Shown here: in pieces, positions 40,501 through 51,579 of the stretch
Layout of the letters: each line of letters opens with the position of its first letter
How positions within the stretch are numbered: position 1 is the stretch's first letter
Origin: Ectobius pallidus
Lineage: Eukaryota; Arthropoda; Insecta; Blattodea; Ectobiidae
NCBI GenBank assembly: GCA_964059195.1
Contig: CAXKWD010000002.1
Location: 165,918,559-165,982,558, forward strand
DNA length: 64,000 nucleotides
Reading direction: 5' to 3'
Translations under genes and position numbers: made by a program
The notes under the pieces: generated by a model
Seen by the model: only the letters and a program-made list of their open reading frames with translations
What the model was told of the DNA's origin: nothing
The model's database searches: none

Positions 40501-43500
40501 CGCATACTCACAGCATAAAATAAACTTTCGGAAATAAAACTAAAATCGACGCTAACGGAAGTTGGCAGGGCTGAGAATCCCGGGAAGGCATGCAGCTTCT
40601 ATTAAAGCACAGGATTGTATAAGAGTGGAAAAAGAACAGTTTCAACTGCTTTTGCATATAAACTTATGTTTCCTCGGAAACACAAGACATTTTTGAGATT
40701 ATATTGTTAATGTAAAAACAATATTTTTTATTCTTGGAGATGAAAGTCGCGCAGGATTTTAGAAAAGTCGAAATAAAACCATTCTATCAGCCTAGTACAT
40801 AATAACTCCCAAGAGACGAACGTCAAAACATTTCATTGCGAATAAAAGCGTGTACATCAACAATAAAAATGTACCATAGTTTACGAGATAACGGCTGTCG
40901 AACCGTTGAAAACGACTCACACGAAAAAAGTCGTATCGGTAAAAATAACATCTTTTTCAAATCCGCATACTCACAGCATAAAAGAAACTTTCGGAAATAA
41001 AACTAAAATCGACGCTAACGGAAGTTGGCTGGGCTGAGAATCCCGGGAAGGCATGCAGCTTCTATTAAAGCACAGGATTGTATAAGAGTGGAAAAAGAAC
41101 AGTTTCAACTGCTTTTGCATATAAACTTATGTTTCCTCGGAAACACAAGACATTTTTGAGATTATATTGTTAATGTAAAAACAATATTTTTTATTCTTGG
41201 AGATGAAAGTCGCGCAGGATTTTAGAAAAGTCGATATAAAGCCATTTTATCAGCCTAGTACATAAAAACTCCCAAAAAACAATCGTCAAAACATTTCATT
41301 GCGAATAAAAGCGTGTACATCAACAATAAAAATGTACCATAGTTTACGAGATAACGGCTATCGAACCGTTGAAAACGACTCAAACGAAAAAAGTCATATC
41401 GGCAAAAATAACATCTTTTATAATTCCGCATACTCACAGCATAAATGAAACTTTCGGAAATAAAAATAAAATCGACGCTAACGGAAGTTGGCAGGGCTGA
41501 GAATCCCGGGAAGGCATGCAGCTTCTATTAAAGCACAGGATTGTATAAGAGTGGAAAAAGAACAGTTTCAACTGCTTTTGCATATAAACTTATGTTTCCT
41601 CGGAAACACAAGACATTTTTGAGAATATATTGTTAATGTAAAATCAATATTTTTTATTCTTGGAGATGAAAGTCGCGCAGGATTTTAGAAAAGTCGATAT
41701 AAAACCATTTTATCAGCCTAGTACATAAAAACTCCCAAGAGACGAACGTCAAAACATTTCATTGCGAATAAAAGCGTGTACATCAACAATAAAAATGTAC
41801 CATAGTTTACGAGATAACGGCTGTCGAACCGTTGAAAACGACTCACACGAAAAAAGTCGTATCGGTAAAAATAACATCTTTTTCAAATCCGCATACTCAC
41901 AGCATAAAAGAAACTTTCGGAAATAAAACTAAAATCGACGCTAACGGAAGTTGGCAGGGCTGAGAATCCCGGGAAGGCATGCAGCTTCTATTAAAGCACA
42001 GGATTGTATAAGAGTGGAAAAAGAACAGTTTCAACTGCTTTTGCATATAAACTTATGTTTCCTCGGAAACACAAGACATTTTTGAGATTATATTGTTAAT
42101 GTAAAAACAATATTTTTTATTCTTGGAGATGAAAGTCGCGCAGGATTTTAGAAAAGTCGAAATAAAACCATTTTATCAGCCTAGTACATAAAAACTCCCA
42201 AGAGACGAACGTCAAAACATTTCATTGCGAATAAAAGCGTGTAGATCAACAATAAAAATGTACCATAGTTTACGAGATAACGGCTGTCGAACCGTTGAAA
42301 ACGACTCACACGAAAAAAGTCGTATCGGTAAAAATAACATCTTTTTCAAATCCGCATACTCACAGCATAAAAGAAACTTTCGGAAATAAAACTAAAATCG
42401 ACGCTAACGGAAGTTGGCTGGGCTGAGAATCCCGGGAAGGCATGCAGCTTCTATTAAAGCACAGGATTGTATAAGAGTGGAAAAAGAACAGTTTCAACTG
42501 CTTTTGCATATAAACTTATGTTTCCTCGGAAACACAAAACATTTTTGAGATTATATTGTTAATGTAAAAACAATATTTTTTATTCTTGGAGATGAAAGTC
42601 GCGCAGGATTTTAGAAAAGTCGAAATAAAACCATTTTATCAGCCTAGTACATAAAAACTCCCAAGAGACGAACGTCAAAACATTTCATTGCGAATAAAAG
42701 CGTGTACATCAACAATAAAAATGTACCATAGTTTACGAGATAACGGCTGTCGAACCGTTGAAAACGACTCACACGAAAAAAGTCGTATCGGTAAAAATAA
42801 CATCTTTTTCAAATCCGCATACTCACAGCATAAAAGAAACTTTCGGAAATAAAACTAAAATCGACGCTAACGGATGTTGGCTGGGCTGAGAATCCCGGGA
42901 AGGCATGCAGCTTCTATTAAAGCACAGGATTGTATAAGAGTGGAAAAAGAACAGTTTCAACTGCTTTTGCATATAAACTTATGTTTCCTCGGAAACACAA
43001 GACATTTTTGAGATTATATTGTTAATGTAAAAACAATATTTTTTATTCTTGGAGATGAAAGTCGCGCAGGATTTTAGAAAAGTTGATATAAAACCATTTT
43101 ATCAGCCTAGTACATAAAAACTCCCAAAAAACGATCGTCAAAACATTTCATTGCGAATAAAAGCGTGTACATCAACAATAAAAATGTACCATAGTTTACG
43201 AGATAACGGCTATCGAACCGTTGAAAACGATTCAAACGAAAAAAGTCATATCGGCAAAAATAACATCTTTTATAATTCCGCATACTCACAGCATAAATGA
43301 AACTTTCGGAAATAAAAATAAAATCGACGCTAACGGAAGTTGGCAGGGCTGAGAATCCCGGGAAGGCATGCAGCTTCTATTAAAGAACAGGATTGTATAA
43401 GAGTGGAAAAAGAACAGTTTCAACTGCTTTTGCATATAAACTTATGTTTCCTCGGAAACACAAGACATTTTTGAGATTATATTGTTAATGTAAAATCAAT

Positions 43501-46500
43501 ATTTTTTATTCTTGGAGATGAAAGTCGCGCAGGATTTTAGAAAAGTCGATATAAAACCATTTTATCAGCCTAGTACATAAAAACTCCCAAGAGACGAACG
43601 TCAAAACATTTCATTGCGAATAAAAGCGTGTACATCAACAATAAAAATGTACCATAGTTTACGAGATAACGGCTGTCGAACCGTTGAAAACGACTCACAC
43701 GAAAAAAGTCGTATCGGTAAAAATAACATCTTTTTCAAATCCGCATACTCACAGCATAAAAGAAACTTTCGGAAATAAAACTAAAATCGACGCTAACGGA
43801 AGTTGGCAGGGCTGAGAATCCCGGGAAGGCATGCAGCTTCTATTAAAGCACAGGATTGTATAAGAGTGGAAAAAGAACAGTTTCAACTGCTTTTGCATAT
43901 AAACTTATGTTTCCTCGGAAACACAAGACATTTTTGAGATTATATTGTTAATGTAAAAACAATATTTTTTATTCTTGGAGATGAAAGTCGCGCAGGATTT
44001 TAGAAAAGTCGAAATAAAACCATTTTATCAGCCTAGTACATAAAAACTCCCAAGAGACGAACGTCAAAACATTTCATTGCGAATAAAAGCGTGTAGATCA
44101 ACAATAAAAATGTACCATAGTTTACGAGATAACGGCTGTCGAACCGTTGAAAACGACTCACACGAAAAAAGTCGTATCGGTAAAAATAACATCTTTTTCA
44201 AATCCGCATACTCACAGCATAAAAGAAACTTTCGGAAATAAAACTAAAATCGACGCTAACGGAAGTTGGCTGGGCTGAGAATCCCGGGAAGGCATGCAGC
44301 TTCTATTAAAGCACAGGATTGTATAAGAGTGGAAAAAGAACAGTTTCAACTGCTTTTGCATATAAACTTATGTTTCCTCGGAAACACAATACATTTTTTA
44401 AATTATATTGTTAATGTAAAAACAATATTTTTTATTCTTGGAGATGAAAGTCGCGCAGGATTTTAGAAAAGTCGAAATAAAACCATTTTATCAGCCTAGT
44501 ACATAAAAACTCCCAAGAGACGAACGTCATAACATTTCATTGCGAATAAAAGCGTGTACATCAACAATAAAAATGTACCATAGTTTACGAGATAACGGCT
44601 GTCGAACCGTTGAAAACGACTCACACGAAAAAAGTCATATCGGCAAAAATAACATCTTTTATAATTCCGCATACTCACAGCATAAAAGAAACTTTCGGAA
44701 ATAAAAATAAAATCGACGCTAATGGAAGTTGGCAGGGCTGAGAATCCCGGGAAGGCATGCAGCTTCTATTAAAGCGCAGGTTTATATACGATTGGAAAAA
44801 GAACAGTTTCAACTGCTTTTGCATATAAACTTATGTTTCCTCGGAAACACAAGACATTTTTTACATTATATTGTTTATGTAAAAACAATATTTTTTATTC
44901 TTGGAGATGAAAGTCGCGCAGGATTTTAGAAAAGTCGATATAAAACCATTTTATCAGCCTAGTACATAAAAACTCCCAAAAGACGATCGTCAAAACATTT
45001 CATTGCGAATAAAAGCGTGTACATCAAGAATAAAAATGTACCATAGTTTACGAGATAACGGCTGTCGAACCGTTGAAAACGACTCAAACGAAAAAAGTCA
45101 TATCGGCAAAAATAACATCTTTTATAATTCCGCATACTCACAGCATAAAAGAAACTTTCGGAAATAAAACTAAAATCGACGCTAACGGAAGTTGGCAGGG
45201 CTGAGAATCCCGGGAAGGCATGCAGCTTCTATTAAAGCACAGGATTGTATAAGAGTGGAAAAAGAACAGTTTCAACTGCTTTTGCATATAAACTTATGTT
45301 TCCTCGGAAACACAAGACATTTTTGAGATTATATTGTTAATGTAAAAACAATATTTTTTATTCTTGGAGATGAAAGTCGCGCAGGATTTTAGAAAAGTCG
45401 AAATAAAACCATTTTATCAGCCTAGTACATAAAAACTCCCAAGAGACGAACGTCATAACATTTCATTGCGAATAAAACCCTGGACATCAACAATAAAAAT
45501 GTACAGTAGTTTACGAGATAACGGCTGTCGAACCGTTGAAAACGCCTCGCACGAAAAAAGTCATATCGGCAAAGATAACATCTTTTTCAATTCCGCACAC
45601 TCACGGCATAAAAGAAACTTTCGGAAATAAAAATAAAATCGACGCTTACGAAAGTTGGCATGGCTGAGAATCCCGGGAAGGCATGCAGCTTGTATAAAAG
45701 CGCAGGATTTTATAACAGTGTAAAAAAAAACAGTTTCAACTGCCTTTGACATATAAACTTGTTTCCTCGGAAACACAAGACATTTTTGAGATTATATTGT
45801 TAATGTAAAAACAATTTTTTTTAATTCTTGGAGATGAAAATCGCGCAGGATTTTACAAAAGTCGAAATAAAACCATTTTATCAGCCTTGTACATAAAAAC
45901 TCCCAAGAGACGAACGTCATAACATTTCATTGCGAATAAAACCGTGTACATCAACAATAAAAATGTACCGTAGTTTACGAGATAACGGCTGTCGAACCGT
46001 TGAAAACGCCTCGCACGAAAAAAGTTACATCGGCAAAAATAACATCTTTTACATTTCCGCACACTCACAGCATAAAAAAACTTTCGGAAATAAAAATAAA
46101 AATCGACGCTTACGAAAGTTGGCAGGGCTGAGAATCCCGGGAAGGGATGCAGCTTCTATAAAAGCGGAGGACTGTATAAAAGTGGAAAAAAAAAAGTTTC
46201 AACTGCCTTTGGCATATATATAAACTTATGTTTCCTCGGAAACACAAGACATTTTTGAGATTATATTGTTAATGTAAAAACAATATTTTTTATTCTTGGA
46301 GATGAAAATCGCGCAGGATTTTAGAAAAGTCGAAATAAAACCATTTTATCAGCCTAGTACATAAAAACTCCCAAGAGACGAACGTCATAACATTTCATTG
46401 CGAATAAAAGCGTGTACATCAACAATAAAAAGTACCATAGTTTACGAGATAACGGCTGTCGAACCGTTGAAAACGACTCACACGAAAAAAGTCATATCGG

Positions 46501-48853
46501 CAAAAATAACATCTTTTATAATTCCGCATACTCACAGCATAAAAGAAACTTTCGGAAATAAAACTAAAATCGACACTAACGGAAGTTGGCAGGGCTGAGA
46601 ATCCCGGGAAGGCATGCAGCTTCTATTAAAGCACAGGATTGTATAAGAGTGGAAAAAGAACAGTTTCAACTGCTTTTGCATATAAACTTATGTTTCCTCG
46701 GAAACACAAGACATTTTTGAGATTATATTGTTAATGTAAAATCAATATTTTTTATTCTTGGAGATGAAAGTCGCGCAGGATTTTAGAAAAGTTGATATAA
46801 AACCATTTTATCAGCCTAGTACATAAAAACTCCCAAGAGACGAACGTCAAAACATTTCATTGCGAATAAAAGCGTGTACATGAACAATAAAAATGTACCA
46901 TAGTTTACGAGATAACGGCTGTCGAACCGTTGAAAACGACTCACACGAAAAAAGTCGTATCGGTAAAAATAACATCTTTTTCAAATCCGCATACTCACAG
47001 CATAAAAGAAACTTTCGGAAATAAAACTAAAATCGACGCTAACGGAAGTTGGCAGGGCTGAGAATCCCGGGAATGCATGCAGCTTCTATTAAAGCACAGG
47101 ATTGTATAAGAGTGGAAAAAGAACAGTTTCAACTGCTTTTGCATATAAACTTATGTTTCCTCGGAAACACAAGACATTTTTGAGATTATATTGTTAATGT
47201 AAAAACAATATTTTTTATTCTTGGAGATGAAAGTCGCGCAGGATTTTAGAAAAGTCGAAATAAAACCATTTTATCAGCCTAGTACAGAAAAACTCCCAAG
47301 AGACGAACGTCAAAACATTTCATTGCGAATAAAAGCGTGTACATCAACAATAAAAATGTACCATAGTTTACGAGATAACGGCTGTCGAACCGTTGAAAAC
47401 GACTCACACGAAAAAAGTCGTATCGGTAAAAATAGCATCTTTTTCAAATCCGCATACTCACAGCATAAAAGAAACTTTCGGAAATAAAACTAAAATCGAC
47501 GCTAACGGAAGTTGGCTGGGCTGAGAATCCCGGGAAGGCATGCAGCTTCTATTAAAGCACAGGATTGTATAAGAGTGGAAAAAGAACAGTTTCAACTGCT
47601 TTTGCATATAAACTTATGTTTCCTCGGAAACACAAGACATTTTTGAGATTATATTGTTAATGTAAAAACAATATTTTTTATTCTTGGAGATGAAAGTCGC
47701 GCAGGATTTTAGAAAAGTCGAAATAAAACCATTTTATCAGCCTAGTACATAAAAACTCCCAAGAGACGAACGTCATAACATTTCATTGCGAATAAAAGCG
47801 TGTACATCAACAATAAAAATGTACCGTAGTTTACGAGATAACGGGTGTCGAACCGTTGAAAACGACTCACACGAAAAAAGTCGTATCGGTAAAAATAACA
47901 TCTTTTTCAAATCCGCATACTCACAGCATAAAAGAAACTTTCGGAAATAAAACTAAAATCGACGCTAACGGAAGTTGGCTGGGCTGAGAATCCCGGGAAG
48001 GCATGCAGCTTCTATTAAAGCACAGGATTGTATAAGAGTGGAAAAAGAACAGTTTCAACTGCTTTTGCATATAAACTTATGTTTCCTCGGAAACACAAGA
48101 CATTTTTGAGATTATATTGTTAATGTAAAAACAATATTTTTTATTCTTGGAGATGAAAGTCGCGCAGGATTTTAGAAAAGTCGAAATAAAACCATTTTAT
48201 CAGCCTAGTACATAAAAACTCCCAAGAGACGAACGTCATAACATTTCATTGCGAATAAAAGCGTGTACATCAACAATAAAAATGTACCGTAGTTTACGAG
48301 ATAACGGGTGTCGAACCGTTGAAAACGCCTCGCACGAAAAAAGTCATATCGGCAAAGATAACATCTTTTTCAATTCCGCACACTCACGGCATAAAAGAAA
48401 CTTTCGGAAATAAAAATAAAATCGACGCTTACGAAAGTTGGCATGGCTGAGAATCCCGGGAAGGCATGCAGCTTGTATAAAAGAGCAGGATTTTATAACA
48501 GTGTAAAAAAAAAACAGTTTCAACTGCCTTTGGCATATAAACTTGTTTCCTCGGAAACACAAGACATTTTTGAGATTATATTGTTAATGTAAAAACAATT
48601 TTTTTTATTCTTGGAGATGAAAATCGCGCAGGATTTTACAATAGTCGAAATAAAACCATTTTATCAGCCTAGTACATAAAAACTCCCAAGAGACGAACGT
48701 CATAACATTTCATTGCGTATAAAACCGTGTACATCAACAATAAAAATGTACCATAGTTTACAAGATAACGGCTGTCGAACCGTTGAAAACGCCTCGCACG
48801 AAAAAAGTTACATCGGCAAAAATAACATCTTTTACATTTCCGCACACTCACAG
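37551..48853 (+). repeat. Scrambled satellite flank, left of the retrotransposon
   Basis: Still 463-bp monomers, but out of HOR order. From 37551: A-like, B-like, C/D hybrid (38477), G, H, B, C/E, H-like, C/D (41255), G, H, H-like, C/D (43107), G, H, B, C/D (44959), K-like (45422), A-like (45886), then B/G/H mosaics, K-like (48205) and the first 185 bp of an A (48669). Private substitutions are more common than in the core. The A-like unit at 45886 is 5 bp longer, mostly from an added TATA near 46213. Confidence 0.85.
48850..48853. other. Left target-site duplication ACAG
   Basis: The A-type satellite monomer stops after CACTCACAG. The same four bases, ACAG, are found directly after the element end (59147-59150), where the monomer continues with CATAAAAAAACTTTC exactly as in an uninterrupted copy. 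Confidence 0.93.
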
Positions 48854-51176
48854 TGTCACGACGCAAATAGCGACGTGCATAATCAACGATAGGAGACCAT
48901 TCCTAAACAAAGGAAGGGTTGGGGGACCACAACTAATCGATATTGAACATTTTCATGATTATCGATACTGCCCTGAATTTATTTGAATTACAGAAAAGGA
49001 GAGGTGCGCATGCGTCGACGGTGAATCGACGAGAGAGGTGTGGAACCTGAAAGACGGTTAGTAGTACGTGCCTGACTACGAGAGAGAGAAGTTGAAAAGG
49101 CAGAAGGGAGAAGACGAGACTGGGATGTGCGACAGCGGTAGAGGCGTTCTGGCATGATGGTGTGTCAGACTTTCATCTAAGGAAATTCTGAATGGGAATT
49201 TCACTGATATGACTATATGGAGATAGTCGTTAGCTGGGAAAGCACATCACGTCCGCCGGTACGAGAGACCGCTTCAGCGAACACCAGCTGTGGAGAGAAG
49301 AGTGGGCCACGACTGCTCAGTCTGGACTAAGGGAAGATGTGGACATCAGGAAGTAGATGGAAACAGTACGGGATCAGAGGATAAGATGATCATCACCCGT
49401 TGAGTATCACATAAACAGTTTCTTTTGTTTTTGAGAAATGGGAAAATTTTGAGGCATTGTTTCTAAGAAATGTGTGGCGATTAGACGCCGTAAATGAAGG
49501 ATTAAGAGTAGGGTTAGAAAAATAGAAGTGTGATAAATCTAGGGTGAGGCAATAAAATACAGTAATCCAACCCGTTTCTATTTCTGGTCTAAGGTAAGAA
49601 AGAGTAGTCAAGAACTGTGACCGTGGGTTAGTAAAGATGATCTCTATACTTTGGGTTTCTATGAGTGATTGTCTCACGAATGAATACATAGCTCGAGGCA
49701 ATTGGTGATGCTCATTCAAACTTGTTTTTTTATAAGACAGGACGCGAGGGGAGTAAGAAAGAAGGGTAATAGGGGCTTACTTAGTATTTCTTGCGAGGGC
49801 CTCTCCCTCTTGGTTTTTGTTGGGTGACAGATGACTATCTATGAGTAGATTTCATGCTGGCCCGTAAGGATTGAGTTGTTTTCTTTAAGAGATTTATCGA
49901 AGAGTGGGAACCGTATGGATCATGGGAAAGGGAGATAAGAAAGTGAACAGTGAGAGGCATAAGAAGGCCTATGGATAGTAGTAGATTAAGCGCCTACCAT
50001 TGAAAAACTTACATGTTAGGATAGAAGTAGGAATTACTCAAGGGTTATAAAGAGAAAGTTACTGATCTGGGGCGTGAGTTAGTTTCAGTTAGAATTCTAG
50101 GGAATTTAGAAACAAGGAAATTGGGTGCCCAGGGAGTAGAATAGTAACTTGAAAAGTATGGAAACCCGAGTAACAAGAAAGAGGGAAAATTAGAACAATG
50201 GTATAAATTGCTTACAGAGAGAGGAGTTAAAAGATAATCAATAATAACTGGTTAGATTAGAAAGAGGAGAATTGGTAATTTTGTGTAGTGAGTTGATGAC
50301 AAGTAGGTCATTAGCAGGTACTAGAGATTACCCCAGAAAAGAAAAGAAAGAAGGGTGAGGTGAGGGAACACCAGAAGTGTCCAAAATAAAATAAATATAA
50401 AGAAATTTATGAGAATTGTGAAAGTCGTCGGTGTTGGAGGCGAACAACGGCCCCACGTGCCTCTAGGAGAGAGTGTCAGGGACCTCTGACATCGATTGTT
50501 CAAAATTGTATTTTTGTTTGCGGCCCATTAATATTTTCCCGGTTGCAGGAGAGGAGTCAGATTGTTTGTAACTCAAGATCTAGACGCCGCCCCTGTATCG
50601 GTGGTCTATCGCCACAGTCACTCTGTGGGTATAGGCCTAAACTTCCATTTCTTTCTTCATGACACTGTATTTCCTATCTATCTTTAAATACAATTCTTCA
50701 TGGACTAAGATGACTAGTGGACTAGTATAGGAGACATAGGTGGAATTATTGAGTGTAATATGTAGAGTCAAGGACTGGATCATGAATTGAAAATCTTTAT
50801 TTATTCGAAAGAAAGTATAATATATATTGAGATATCCTGAAGTTGCAAATGTAAGTGACTACACAAGTTAGTAGTAAATTAGAAGGATAATACGAGACGT
50901 TCTGTAGATACCTGGAAATAAAGAAAGAAAGGAGATTAAGTAATTAATTAGGGAGTTGTTATTGTTGAACAGAGAACGTACTTATACAGTTAAACTGGGT
51001 ATATTAACCTTGAATAATTAAATACCATCCTACTAATAAAAATGTTGAATGGTTAATGTTGTGTAAATGTAATTTATTGTATATAAGATTGTTATTGTTG
51101 AAAAGAGAAAAAAAATAATATATTAAATAAAATTATGGTTATTGTTAACTTAAAGCAAAGTTAACGTGAAGTCCAG
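48854..51176 (+). repeat. 5' LTR, lacking the 3'-most 600 bp
   Basis: This 2323-bp stretch matches 56225-58546 with about nine substitutions and one single-base indel over most of its length, plus a cluster of changes in the last 30 bp. Similarity stops at GAAGTCCAG (51168-51176; GAAGTTCAG in the 3' copy). It should hold the promoter, but no single TATA box or start site can be chosen with confidence; AT-rich stretches with ATAAA motifs lie near 50385. A 108-residue antisense frame at 49393-49719 is broken in the other LTR and is not taken as a gene. Confidence 0.92.
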
Positions 51177-51579
51177 CCATCAAAAAGATTGGTCGCCCAT
51201 TACGTGGGGCTTGATATAAGAAAAGAAAATAAACATTAATCAGTTAAAATTGGAAACTTGAAATACGAGTCGTCATATATTTTGGAGCCCATAGCGTGGG
51301 GTGAGTTGTGTTGAAATCACATATTTTGATAGCCCATAGCGTGAGGCAGTGATAGTTTGATATCCTAACGTGAGGCGAGATAGTGTTAAAAGAATTTTGG
51401 GAGTTAGGTTAGTATAACTGAAATTTATTCTCAAAAAAAAAATAATAATAATAATAACATATTTTTGGGAAAAGAATAATGACTATTGACAAAGTAAGGA
51501 CTTCTATAGAGGACTAAGACAGACGACTGAACTATTGTGTTCTAATTTTTTTTGCCAGTGGTATTGTTAATATATAAAT
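51177..51579 (+). other. Retrotransposon leader with short repeat cluster
   Basis: This 403-bp untranslated leader precedes the gag-pol start. It contains a family of short GC-rich motifs of the form (T/G)(A/C)CGTG(G/A)GG: at about 51200, 51292, 51337 and 51365, with a fifth, TTAACGTGAAG, at the LTR junction (51161). The first is embedded in TGGTCGCCCA..ACGTGGGGC. An A run followed by (AAT)n lies at 51433-51458. Confidence 0.8.
51190..51210 (+). promoter_or_regulatory. Candidate primer-binding-site-like sequence
   Basis: TGGTCGCCCA followed by TT and ACGTGGGGC resembles the classical tRNA-Lys primer-binding site TGGCGCCCAACGTGGGGC with three inserted bases, and lies 13 bp after LTR similarity ends. 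Against it, the insertions would disrupt pairing, and similar motifs recur downstream in the leader. It may be part of that repeat family rather than the true priming site. Confidence 0.3.

Larger units (their letters stand above)
1..48853 (+). repeat. 463-bp satellite array, left block
   Basis: Head-to-tail tandem repeat with a 463-bp period. Taking CTAGTACATAA as the phase mark, monomers begin at 42, 505, 968, 1431 and so on, nearly always exactly 463 bp apart, to 48669. There are about 105 complete monomers here, all in one orientation. The unit is AT-rich with short GC-rich blocks, for example around GAATCCCGGGAAGG and GGCTGTCGAACCG. Adjacent monomers differ at many sites, while monomers of the same type in different higher-order repeats are almost identical. 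No gene is supported anywhere in the block; the short antisense frames inside monomers are treated as incidental. Confidence 0.97.

Noticed and set aside
1..48853. CRISPR array or bacterial repeat system
   Set aside because: The repeat is 463 bp with no repeat-spacer alternation and no cas-like genes; the adjoining gene is a eukaryotic Ty3/gypsy polyprotein.
50321..50503. A 60-residue antisense frame found in both LTRs (also 57692-57874)
   Set aside because: It is carried over because the LTRs are nearly identical; there is no recognisable domain, and low-complexity F/L/I runs match AT-rich DNA.
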